Notes under the pieces: model-generated
Seen by the model: only the letters and a program-made list of their open reading frames with translations
Told to the model about the DNA's origin: nothing
The model's database searches: none
Assembly: GCA_963827855.1 (NCBI GenBank)
Contig: CAWHBY010000002.1
Coordinates: forward strand, 2,356,001 to 2,420,000
DNA length: 64,000 bases
Source of the DNA: DTPU01 sp963827855
Lineage (GTDB): Bacteria; Planctomycetota; Phycisphaerae; Sedimentisphaerales; Anaerobacaceae
Direction of reading: 5' to 3'
Shown: positions 54,521-63,591 of the stretch, in pieces
Layout: the number at the start of each line of letters is the position of its first letter
How positions within the stretch are numbered: the first letter of the stretch is position 1
Program-made: the position numbers and the translations under genes

Positions 54521-56168
54521 GCTCGTCCTCCAGGCTTCAGCATCGGCCATGCACTCCGGTAGGCCCCGATCAGATTCTCCACTGCCGTTGTCCTCTGCTC
54601 GTGGTACTCTCCGTCCGTGTTGATGGCCCAGATATCCGCCTTCGAGAGGCCGCCTTCGGCGATCAGGTCCACGCTGGCCATCGCGGTCAGCATGGAGTGA
54701 TCCGCGTTGTTGTACTTGTGCATCCCGTTTCGGCCGACCAGAAAGAGGTTGTCGATCTCATCGGTGAACTGGCGGATACTGTCGAACCGGTCATAGGTTC
54801 CAAAGTACGCAGGATAGGTCTTGGGCGTCCTCACCACAACCCCGTCGAGCACGTCGTCCTGCTGGATGAAGCCCATCCCGCTCATCTCCTGGACGGCCAG
54901 GTCCCGGAGTCCTGCGTCTGACATCCGCCACAGGTCATCGCCTTCAGTGCAAAAGTACTCCAGCCCGATCCAGACGGTATTCGGGTCAGCCACGAGATAG
55001 GGGCTCCAGTTGTTGAAGATCTGGACACGGCCGACCCTGGCGTAGGGCTCCTGGATGTAGATCCAGCAGTCGGGGATCGAGTCGCGCCCCTCGGCGCGGC
55101 AATGCCGCCGGGATTACGCAGCCTCTTGAGCAACAGCCCCACGGTGATGAAGTCCCGGTAGATCAGGCCCGCCGCGACCTGCCGGACCTCCACAGGGACC
55201 GCAGTGCCCAGCGCTGGGATGAGATCCCTGACCGGCATGCTGGAGAAGACGTAGTCGGCGGACATCTCAACGCAGGAACCGTTGGTCTCATCCCGTGCCA
55301 CGACTGCCGTGATCCTGCGGCCGTCGGATCTGAGGCCGATCACCTTGCGGGAGAGCAGGATCTGACCGCCCTTCTCCTGGATGAGGCGGGCCACCTCGCT
55401 CCACATCTGGCCCGGACCGAGCTTGGGATAGAGGAACCTGCGGATGAGGCTCGTCTCAGCGGCCCTCTGGCCAACGGAATTGTCCCGCCTCACGAGGGCC
55501 TTGGCCGCATCCGCAAGGGCCCGCTTGATGGACAGGCCCTTGACCCGCTGCTCACCCCACTCGGCTGAGATCTCGCTGCAGGGCACGCCCCACACCTTCT
55601 GGGTGTAGTCCCTGAAGAAGGTCGCATAGAGCTGCCTGCCGAACCGGTTGATGAAGAAGTCCTCCAGCGACCGCTCCGGTCTGATGGGGGCGGCCCAACC
55701 GTGGAGGTAGCTCGTGGTGATCCGGGCGGTACGGAACAGCCCCAGCCCTGCCAGTGTGTTGAACCCGAGGGTCAGGGGGTAGTCGAAAAACTTGTTCAAG
55801 AAGAAGATCCGGGAGATACGTTCCCGGGTGAGCATCACGTTATCGGTCGTTTCCGGATCCGGCGCACCCGGTTCACGAGACAGGGGTACGTCCCGGCCAA
55901 AGGCGAGGTCATCCCGGGAGGGCCGGCCCTGGAGGGGGAGGATGTGGGTCCACCACTGCATGACCCGATCGGACTTGGAGAAGAACCGGTGGCCCCCAAT
56001 GTCGATCCGATTGCCCTTGTGGTTGATGGTCTTCGAGATCCCGCCGAGATCAGCTGTGGCCTCCAGAATCACAGGCCTGATGTCGGTCCTGGCCAGCAGC
56101 TCGTACGCCGCGGTCAGGCCTGCAGGGCCGGCCCCGATGATGATTGCGGTCTTCACTCTCGATGACAT
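54517..56168 (-). CDS. FAD-dependent oxidoreductase, amine-oxidase/UGM-like, one frameshift
   Basis: The joined 550-aa protein has a dinucleotide motif GAGPAG at 12-17, then VILEATADLGGISKTI, DIGGHRFFSKSDRVMQWW, YTQKVWGVPCSEISAEW and a C-terminal flavin-contact motif LVGRNGMHKYNNADHSMLTA. This is the protoporphyrinogen-oxidase/UDP-galactopyranose-mutase-like family often found in polysaccharide clusters. The frameshift near 55098 (one missing base in CCGAGG) breaks the expected EGRDSIPDCWIYIQEPY. It opens the coupled operon with the radical SAM and STT3-like genes. It may act on the sugar or lipid part of an envelope glycan. The precise reaction is unknown. Confidence 0.82.
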
Positions 56169-56496
56169 CCAGCCCTATCCCACACAGGTGCGGACCCCGG
56201 GGCCCACGCAGCACGATTCCATGGCCGCAGCGCACCGACCAACAAGCCAGGCCCTGCCTATACGCTGTAGGGATAACATCGGCCAACACGCCCTGGCGTC
56301 TTAGTTCTATCCTCCTCGCCGGGCAGCGCCAAGGACGAGCTCGGAGGCGGCCTCCCGCGGAATCCCGCCGACCGCTCCGTCGATAGCCAAAAGGTCAAGT
56401 GTGCCCATCAAGGAACTGCCGTGGGCGCGGCTCAGATTCCTGTTGATTGTGACCGCCGGCGAGGATAGTCTCGTCAGCACGTGCAAGAGGACAGAC
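56169..56496. other. Intergenic region between divergent envelope genes
   Basis: This 328-bp spacer separates the minus-strand FAD gene from the plus-strand membrane protein gene and should hold both promoters. I see no gene and no clear consensus promoter. TTGATT at about 56434 with GATAGT 15 bp further on is a weak candidate for the rightward gene. Confidence 0.4.
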
Positions 56497-57570
56497 ATGA
56501 CACTACCCGGAGATTGGTCCCAACATGAGGCACGGGCTATCCTCGCACTCATTGTCGCTGCCGTCCTGCTGCTGCCGCTCGTCCCCATTCGGCCTCCCCC
56601 GGTGACCGGCGAAGGCAGCGACGCGGTGTGGCTCTGGCACCCGGCCCTGGAGGATATGCGGCACGGCACGGGCTACTACGACGCGGTGGAAAGGCACATG
56701 CGCGACCATTCGTATGCCCTGCGTCCCTTCTACGTCTGGTATCTGCCCGGGCTGATGGTGTTCCTGCACACCCTGTCCGACCGGGCCGGCCAGAACGTCC
56801 TCCTGGCCCTCTATGGGGTCACAGCCTTTGTCTGGGCCATGCGGATCCGCCATGTTGCGGCACTGATGGTCCTGCTCGCCCTGATTCCCCTCTGCTCGCT
56901 CTCCACTCGAGACTCGTTGTGGCCCCTCTATGATTTCTGGGTGGGCCCCTTGATCGCCCTGTCCTTGGGACTACGCCCCTACAACAGACCCGTCAGCATC
57001 GCCGTCGGCCTCCTGCCCCTGTTCATCCGCATGCACGCAGGGCTATTTGCCATCGTGATGCTGGCGTTCGCACTGCACGAGAACCGCAAGAAGGAGGCGT
57101 TCGTATGGCTGGCTGGATTGGTGCTGTTTGGTGTCCAGATCGCCCTGCACGCCTGGGCCGTCACGGCCCGTGTGACAGAAGCCGATACTCTCAGGAGGGC
57201 GGTTCAGCCGGGCCTGGGGTTCGTGATCACGACCATGCGGTGCGCCCCGTACTTCCTCTGGACTGCAAAGGATACCTTGAATGGCCCGACCTTCGCATTG
57301 GTCATCGTCGGCCTGTGGGCCAGCAGGGACGCCAGGCTGCTGGCTATCGTGATCAGCTACTTTGCCGCCTTCTTCTTCATCGGACACCCCATCAACTGGT
57401 ATTGGGGCTTCATGTATGCCCCCCTTCTGGCAGTTGCACTGGCCTATGCCCTTCCTGCACTCAGCCGGCTCGTGCGGCTTTCGCTGCCCACGACAGAATT
57501 GATGCCGGTCTACCAGCGGCTCCGCAGAGCGTGGAGGCCGAGAAGGGGAAACCCAAACGCAGGGCAGTGA
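56497..57570 (+). CDS. Polytopic membrane protein, GT-C-like, envelope glycan locus
   Basis: The 357-aa protein begins at the ATG at 56497 with AAGAGGACA upstream. It has about nine hydrophobic segments (ILALIVAAVLLLPLVPI, VPAALMVLLALIPLCSL-type stretch, LVIVGLWASRDARLLAIVIS). An acidic loop after the first helix (GEGSDAVWLWHPALEDM) and a RPFYVWYLPGLMVFLHTL motif resemble GT-C dolichyl-phosphate-sugar transferases of the GT39/ArnT kind. I cannot confirm the family. It is divergent from the FAD gene and adjacent to the STT3-like operon, so a role in adding sugars to a lipid-linked glycan is plausible. Confidence 0.5.
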   Translation: MTLPGDWSQHEARAILALIVAAVLLLPLVPIRPPPVTGEGSDAVWLWHPALEDMRHGTGYYDAVERHMRDHSYALRPFYVWYLPGLMVFLHTLSDRAGQNVLLALYGVTAFVWAMRIRHVAALMVLLALIPLCSLSTRDSLWPLYDFWVGPLIALSLGLRPYNRPVSIAVGLLPLFIRMHAGLFAIVMLAFALHENRKKEAFVWLAGLVLFGVQIALHAWAVTARVTEADTLRRAVQPGLGFVITTMRCAPYFLWTAKDTLNGPTFALVIVGLWASRDARLLAIVISYFAAFFFIGHPINWYWGFMYAPLLAVALAYALPALSRLVRLSLPTTELMPVYQRLRRAWRPRRGNPNAGQ

Positions 57571-57743
57571 AGATCAACGATCGGGCCGGTTGGATTGCCT
57601 CCCATGGCGCCTGGACCGCCCTACCTTGGGCGTACTCAGGTCCCCTCGATTCGGTCGTGGCAGTTTTTCCCGCAAGTTTTTCGAGATACGTTGCCGATGA
57701 TAGGCGCATCGATTCCGTGGGATCTCAGAAAGGGGTACATCGC

Positions 57744-57869
57744 ATGGGAAACACTGTTGTCCTTGGGATTGGCGCCGTGATTTTGGCCCTCGTCGTGGTA
57801 TGGGAAGTGATCCAGTCCAAGCGGATCGACGAGCTCCAGAATCGCATCAGCCTCCTCGAGAAGAAGTGA
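57744..57869 (+). CDS. 41-aa single-pass membrane mini-protein
   Basis: A short frame starting at 57744, with AGAAAGGGG just upstream, encodes a leader MGNTV, one hydrophobic helix (VLGIGAVILALVVVWEVI) and a charged coiled-coil-like tail (SKRIDELQNRISLLEKK). The size and layout fit a small bitopic regulator or scaffold protein. It follows the GT-C-like gene by 173 bases on the same strand. Spacers 57571-57743 and 57870-58019 contain no other gene I can support. Confidence 0.6.
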   Translation: MGNTVVLGIGAVILALVVVWEVIQSKRIDELQNRISLLEKK

Positions 57870-58019
57870 CGCCCGCAGCGCGTAGAACGCGATGCGAAGC
57901 GTGTTGCGTCAAGCGGTGGGCCAGCAGAACTGCGCGACTGCGGCGACCCTGCCGACACTCCGAGGCACTGGCTGCTCCCCACGGCTCTACACCGTACGTC
58001 CCACGCTTGCCGGCTCTGT

Positions 58020-59890
58020 TCAGCGAAGCACCAGCTTCAAGCCCCAGTCGTCTGGGGTGGGCGGCTTGGGGACTGCGATCCTGCCCCAGCGGTCGGAGTC
58101 CAGCGTTCCCTTCTCGCCGACCGGGCTCCACTTGCCCTGGCGCGGATCGAACCACTCGGCCCTGTAGGTCTTGGAGGGCTGGGCTGCCCGCACGGTAGCG
58201 GTGGGGCAATCCCGCTCGTAGAAGATGAGGAAGTAGTCCTTCTTGGGCGTGCGGGCGGCATAGGCCCAGCCTGTGTACGCATTGAGGTCGTGGGTCTGGT
58301 GCGGCACGACCAGCTCTGCATCGGGCACCAGGGCCTGGTAGCGATTGCCCTCTGACAGGGCAAACGTGGCCATGTGGCGGACCATGTTGGCCGAGTTCCA
58401 CTGGAAGGCCTCCCACATCGCGGGGTCAGAGCCCTTCTCGACATCTGCACCCCAGATTCCCTCTGCACCGTACACGTACCCTCCCAGGCCGCCTGAGAGG
58501 AGGCTGCCGTACAGGGTGGAACGGATGTACAGGTCGTCCAAGGGTGTGCCGCCCTGGGCGCCGATACGCGTAGGTGTAGTCCCGCCGGTCCTGGTATCCG
58601 GAGTAGTAAGACTCGCCATTGATTGCGGGCCGGCTGGGCCGCGTGTGGTAGATCTCCGTGAGGTACCAGTAGTGCACGTGCTCGCGCCAGTTGCCGATCT
58701 GCTGCAGGGTCAGCCAACGGTTGTCCTCGAACTGGCCGAAGTTGACCTGGCTGGACAGGGACGAGTTGCACGTGGCCAGCGTGCCGAAGGGTGGAGGGCC
58801 ATACTGCTCGATGACCTGGTTAGCGGCCGTGTTGAGCTCTCGCTCGGTCATGGCCATGCCCACCCAATCGTAGTGGATGGGGCTGTAGACACAGACGTTG
58901 GCCTGGTAGCGGCTCCAGATGTATTGGATGTACCGGCTATAGGAGTCCGGCCACTTGTGGTACCGGCCCCACGCCGCAGTGGCGTCCCTGCGCATGACCT
59001 CGATCAGCGGAATGAATCCCTGCTGGTTCAGGTAGTCGATCTTGCGGTCCAGGTAGCGGAAGTAGTCCGGGTTGATCCGGTCGTAGTCGGGGATGACGTT
59101 CTCGTATCCAGGGCACCTTGCCGGGAAGCAGAAAGGCCCGTCCGCCTTCGTTGTCCATGTCCTTGGCCCGCCACTTCTCGCGGGGCAGCCCGCCGCGGAT
59201 GTCTGCCTGGTTCACCCAGGCGGACCGCAGGCCCATGTTCTTGTCCTTGTCGAGCCAGATCTCCCAGGGCTTGCCGTCATCGGCCCAGTGCGGAAACGCC
59301 GCGATGATGAGGACGCAATTGTAGCCCTGGTCCTTGCGATACCGGACAGGTAGTCCTTGAAACCGGCCTGCGGCCCCATGGGGCGTGGCGTGTCGTCGTC
59401 GTTCCACGCAAACCGGTTCGTGGCGGCGGCATACCAGGTGTCTCCCAGGAGGATGCAGGGCGTGCCGTCCGCGTAGTTCAAGGCGTGACCGTTCTCAGAC
59501 GCCACGACCATGCCCCGCCGGACAGGATTCTGCTGCTTCTCCGCGTCAGTCCACTCGATCGCCCGGAATGACCCCTTCATCCCATTGAGACCACGGTCCT
59601 TCCCGCGGTTGGAATGGCTCGTCCAGGACCACTGGCCAGGGGCTGGTGGCTGTCACCCTCACCTTGAAGGTCTTCCCGCCATCCCAGAATCCGTAGCATC
59701 GCTTGCTGAATCCAGGACCCTTGAGGTCGACCCAGACCGTGACGTCCGTGTAGGGATTGGCGTACGAGTCTGCGGCAGTCAACGTGATCTCCGTCTTCTC
59801 CCACACGTGCAGAGCAGCCTGACCCGCCCGGACGTCGGCCATCCAGCAGCACACAAGAGCGACAGAAAGAAAGGGTCTCATTCTCGACAT
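58020..59890 (-). CDS. Secreted GH140-like (DUF4038/apiosidase-type) glycosidase, four frameshifts
   Basis: Five frame segments join to 622 aa. A signal peptide (FLSVALVCCWMADVRAG) is followed by a DUF5060-like beta domain (GFSKRCYGFWDGGKTFKVRV), the TIM barrel (YADGTPCILLGDTWYAAAT, YNCVLIIAAFPHWADD, YLDRKIDYLNQQGFIPLIEV, YSPIHYDWVGMAM, PAINGESYYSGYQDRRDYT) and a C-terminal collagen-binding-like domain (YFLIFYERDCPTATV, AEWFDPRQGKWSP). GH140 enzymes cleave apiose from pectin-type rhamnogalacturonan II. Many relatives are uncharacterised. Frameshifts lie near 59572, 59351, 59114 and 58562 (three surplus bases, one missing), and the corrected length is a multiple of three. Probably one enzyme with consensus errors. 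Confidence 0.78.
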
Positions 59891-60020
59891 GACAGGTTCT
59901 CCTTGATGAAATCTGGGCCCTCATTCAACAGGATCACTGGCCCAGGGTCACGATACTCACAGGGTACGCGATGTGACCTGCCAGGTCAATCATCGCCGGC
60001 AAAGACCGGACCATTGAAAC

Positions 60021-60543
60021 ATCCGCCGCAGGCGGACACACGCAGGCCTGTGAGGAGAAGGATCTTCTCTTGCCGCGAATGACGCCAATGACGCGAATGC
60101 TGGCGCTGGGGCGGGGCTGTTGACGTGTCCGGAGCTCCGCCGCCTGATCCACGGCTACGCCGTGCCTTGGCGACTGTGTCGCCAAGGGCGGCCTCTGGAA
60201 TGGGCCGCTTTTCCAGGCAAGCCTGGAACGCGTCCCCTTCCTTGGCCTCGATCCGGCGGCTTGGGCTACCTGGGGCGCTCCCTATCCCATACCACAGGAA
60301 GAGACAGAGAGATACGCTGGGGACTACCGCACACAGCCTGAGCCGTACGCATGCGAGCGAGCAGGACTCCGTGGAGCAGGCTTGCCTGCAGAACGGAGGC
60401 CGGCGCGGCTCGCCCTGGCAGGCGCATGCCTGACAGGTGGACGCGCAGCGTCGCGTACGGCGATGCCTTGACCAGAACAACACACTGCCCACGGCGACAG
60501 CCATTCGCGGCATTAGCGTTATTCGCGGCTGGAATCTCCTTCG
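60021..60543 (-). repeat. Dispersed structured intergenic element, copy D (inverted)
   Basis: Read on the minus strand, the core is 60528 down to 60073 (456 bp). End arrays are CCGCGAATAACGC-type and CATTCGCG-type, different in sequence from copies A-C but still complementary to each other. Internal hairpins persist with changed bases: CCTTGGCGAC/GTCGCCAAGG (60165-60187), a CTGTCAGGC/GCCTGCCAG stem with one mismatch (60415-60436), and CACGGC/GCCGTG. A TCCGCC/GGCGGA hairpin lies at 60021-60037. It fills the gap between the GH140-like gene and cydB. Confidence 0.85.
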
Positions 60544-60572
60544 GTTACGCCGGAGGTTGCAGCGGGAGTCTG

Positions 60573-61589
60573 TCAGTACACCATCTCTGATGGATCAATC
60601 TTGTGACTGAACATCCTGTACGCCCAGAACTGATAGGCGAGGATGATTGGGACGAAGACAACAACCACGCCAAGCATGATGCTGAGGGTCAGGGGACTGG
60701 ACGCGGCCTGGAGACAGGTTATGCTGTGGGTCTCGGGGGCTATCGTGGACCGCACCATGTTGGGATACATGCCGATGAGACCGAAGAAGGTGACGGCCAC
60801 GATCGTCACGCACGAGGCCACCCATGCCCATCCGGCCCTGCCCAGGCCCAGGGAAAGCCTGACAGCCGCCAACGCACCCAGTGCCACGGCGGGCACCACC
60901 CAGAGTGCGGGCCAGCGAAGGGTGTTGTCGTATAGATGGGTCGCAACCGCGCTGTAGGCCAGGAATCCCGAGGTCACGATCAGCAGCACGGGCCACAGAC
61001 CCACGGCTGTCTGGATCGCCCTGGCGTGGAGGGCCCCTTGAGTCCTCACGGCAAGCCATAATGCACCGTGGAGCAGGAAGAGGCCGAGGAACAAGACGCC
61101 GCCTGCGATCCCATAGGGATTGAGCAGGGAACAGAAGCTCCCTTGGCGGACGCCGTCCACGATGGCCAGACCTCGGAAGAGATTGGCGAACGCAACGCCG
61201 AGGAGGACCGCGATCGTTCCGCTTCCCAGGAACTGGCACGCGTCGCAGACCTGCCTCGCCCTCCTGGAGCTGACCTTGCTTCTGAATTCAAAGGATACAC
61301 CCCGGATGATCAGGGCTACGACCAGCAGGGTCAGGGCCTCATGGAAGGCGCTGAACAGCACGCCATAGGCCCTGGGAAAGGCCGCAAACGTGACCCCGCC
61401 TGCGGCGAGCAGCCAGACCTCGTTGCCGTCCCAGAGAGGGCCCGCGGCATTGTACAGGAAGCGTCTATCTCGCTCATCCTTGGCCAGCACAGGCAGCAGG
61501 ACCCCTATCCCGAGGTCAAACCCATCGGTCATGAAGTACAGGGCCCAGAGCAGTGCCCAGATGAAGAACCAGACTTCAGCCAAGGTCAT
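60573..61589 (-). CDS. cydB: Cytochrome bd ubiquinol oxidase subunit II
   Basis: The 338-aa membrane protein opens with the CydB signature WFFIWALLWALYFMTDGFDL GIGVL region, then AAGPLWDGNEVWLLAAGGVT FAAFP region, and has eight or nine helices. It ends in an RMFSHKIDP-type tail (YRMFSHKIDPSEMVY). With CydA it reduces oxygen to water at low oxygen tension. Its ATG overlaps the cydA stop as ATGA. No cydX-like mini-gene or cydDC transporter is seen in this window. Repeat copy D follows. Confidence 0.97.
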   Translation of the reverse strand: MTLAEVWFFIWALLWALYFMTDGFDLGIGVLLPVLAKDERDRRFLYNAAGPLWDGNEVWLLAAGGVTFAAFPRAYGVLFSAFHEALTLLVVALIIRGVSFEFRSKVSSRRARQVCDACQFLGSGTIAVLLGVAFANLFRGLAIVDGVRQGSFCSLLNPYGIAGGVLFLGLFLLHGALWLAVRTQGALHARAIQTAVGLWPVLLIVTSGFLAYSAVATHLYDNTLRWPALWVVPAVALGALAAVRLSLGLGRAGWAWVASCVTIVAVTFFGLIGMYPNMVRSTIAPETHSITCLQAASSPLTLSIMLGVVVVFVPIILAYQFWAYRMFSHKIDPSEMVY

Positions 61590-62941
61590 GATCCACTCCT
61601 CTCTCCTGAAGGCAGGTCACTGCCTGCTGCAGGCTGCAAGGGTTGGGGCGCCCGCCGGACGTGCTGCGCGATGAGGAAGAACGCGACCACGCCGACGATC
61701 GATGCGGTCAGGGCCAGGGCTACCAGAGAGAAGCCCACCTGGTGGATCTGAAGTCCAGGGGTCAGGCCTTCTGACGTCCGCATGACGCCGTACACGGCCC
61801 AGGGCTGGCGGCCCACCTCAGTCAGTATCCAGCCTGCATTGCAGGCGAGGAAGGGAAGCGGGATGAACCACACCAGCACCGTCAGGAGCAGGGTCGACGT
61901 CTCCAGGCGCCGCAGTCGCAGCCAGGTCAGGGCAAGCAGGCCGAGCATGGCCGTGCCCACGCCCACCATAAGCCTGAAGGTGAAGAACGGGATCGCAACC
62001 GGCGGACGCAGGTCTTTCGGGATGTCTGCCAGGCCGGTCACTGGATGACGGGCATCCTTGAAGGCCAGAAGGCTGAGAAGGTCGGGGATGCGTCCCCACT
62101 CAAAGGCGTTGGTCTCGCCGGCCTCATCAGGCCAGGCCAAGAGCGTCAGGGGCGCGTGGTCAGTGGTCTTCCAGTGCGACTCCATGGCAGCCAGCTTGGC
62201 AGGCTGGTTCCTCGCGACGTCTGAGCCGGCCTGATCACCGGATGCAGCCAGGACCAGGCTGGCGACCGTGGCCAGGGCCAGAGCGATCGTGAAGGAGGTC
62301 CTGAACAGGGCCGTCTCCCGCCTCAGCCTGAGGTGGTATGCAGAGACGCCCATGACAAAGAAACCCGCCACCGCAATGGATGCACTGATCGTGTGCACGA
62401 TGGACGTGATCGCTGTGGGGTTCAGGACCACAGCCCAGAAGTCGACCAGCTCCGCCCTGCCGTTGCGGATCTCGTAGCCCACGGGGTGCTGCATCCACGC
62501 ATTGGCAGTCAGTATCCAGAACGCAGAGCCGCACGAGGCCAGGGCGATCAATCCCATCACGATGGCATGGCCGGCCGCAGAGAGCCTCTTGGAGCCAAAG
62601 ACCCACACGCCGACCAGCGTGGACTCCAGAAAGAAGAAACCGATGGCCTCTATGGCCAGCAGCGAGCCGAACACGTCGCCCACGTACTCACTGTAGCGGG
62701 CCCAGTTCGTTCCGAACTGGAACTCCAGTACAATGCCCGTCACGACGCCGGCCGCGAAGCTGATCAGAAAGGGCTTGCCCCAGAATCGGGCCATACGGAG
62801 GTAGTCAGGCCGGCCCGTGCGGACGTAGAAGGCCTCGAAGAGGGCGATCAGAAGGGCCAGCCCGATCGTCAGCGGCACAAACAGAAAATGGATGAAGGGC
62901 ATGATCGCAAACTGCAGCCGTGCCAGAGTCAGTGCATCCAT
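61586..62941 (-). CDS. cydA: Cytochrome bd ubiquinol oxidase subunit I
   Basis: The 451-aa protein starts at the ATG at 62941, with GAGGTGAT upstream, in preference to a GTG three codons earlier. It has the N-terminal motif LARLQFAIMPFIHFLFVPLT with His18 as the expected heme ligand, LEFQFGTNWARYSEYVGDVF, and the GRQPWAVYGVMRTS motif near the C-terminal helices. The quinol-binding Q-loop is of the short type. It forms the heme-bearing subunit of a bd-type quinol oxidase, indicating microaerobic or oxidative-stress capacity. It is co-transcribed with cydB. Confidence 0.97.
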   Translation of the reverse strand: MDALTLARLQFAIMPFIHFLFVPLTIGLALLIALFEAFYVRTGRPDYLRMARFWGKPFLISFAAGVVTGIVLEFQFGTNWARYSEYVGDVFGSLLAIEAIGFFFLESTLVGVWVFGSKRLSAAGHAIVMGLIALASCGSAFWILTANAWMQHPVGYEIRNGRAELVDFWAVVLNPTAITSIVHTISASIAVAGFFVMGVSAYHLRLRRETALFRTSFTIALALATVASLVLAASGDQAGSDVARNQPAKLAAMESHWKTTDHAPLTLLAWPDEAGETNAFEWGRIPDLLSLLAFKDARHPVTGLADIPKDLRPPVAIPFFTFRLMVGVGTAMLGLLALTWLRLRRLETSTLLLTVLVWFIPLPFLACNAGWILTEVGRQPWAVYGVMRTSEGLTPGLQIHQVGFSLVALALTASIVGVVAFFLIAQHVRRAPQPLQPAAGSDLPSGERSGS

Positions 62942-63088
62942 ATCTATCACCTCAGCAGTCCGCGGTCGATCTGTCCGGCACAGACCAAGAGCACTGGGGG
63001 GCGGTAGGGACAGAGGCCATCGCGAGATTGAACCGCCTGCATAGTGTTCCGATACCCGACCAACAACTCCAGATCCAGCAGCCTCGGA

Positions 63089-63589
63089 CTACTCTGCGAA
63101 TCGAACTCGAAGTTCTCGCAACATCATGAACGTGTCCACGTAGCGTACGTGGAATGGCACACAGACGTTCGGGATAGGGACCTTCCGTCGTGCGTCCATC
63201 GCCAGAACCTCATGAGTCACGACAGCGCGTCCTCGCGCAGCAGCGTAGGCAACCAACCACCCGTCTGCTCCGCTGGCGAAGTCCGCCTTGGCTGCATCGG
63301 TGAACTGAGACTGCGAGTGCACCCAGGTCATGACCTTCCCGTAGGATTCGATGACATCCCCCTCATCTGTGGAACGGAATGCGTCGCTGAATCTACCATT
63401 TGCCCATCCAGCAAGCTCATCTACATCCTTCTCCAACTCGCTCTTCACCCGGTCTATGCTCTCGACCAGCCCGTTGTCAGCATGCTGCTTGAGGATATCC
63501 CAGAATCGCGTATGCAGGTCAAACGCATAGTACCGGCGAGCCGCTTCGATGAATACGTTGGCATCAAGGACATATACCGAACGTTCCAT
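63089..63589 (-). CDS. PIN-like (DUF4411-type) putative ribonuclease toxin
   Basis: The 166-aa protein has PIN-domain motifs VYVLDANVFIEAARRYY at the N-terminus and ASGADGWLVAYAAARGRAVV THE region later, with acidic residues Asp9 and the ADG Asp as likely metal ligands. The spacing fits DUF4411 proteins. It lies two bases downstream of an ImmA/IrrE-type gene, the usual partner in this toxin-antitoxin-like pair. The ATG at 63589 is chosen over a GTG one codon earlier that touches the upstream stop. Target RNA and toxicity are not shown by the sequence. Confidence 0.75.
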   Translation of the reverse strand: MERSVYVLDANVFIEAARRYYAFDLHTRFWDILKQHADNGLVESIDRVKSELEKDVDELAGWANGRFSDAFRSTDEGDVIESYGKVMTWVHSQSQFTDAAKADFASGADGWLVAYAAARGRAVVTHEVLAMDARRKVPIPNVCVPFHVRYVDTFMMLRELRVRFAE

Positions 63590-63591
63590 CA

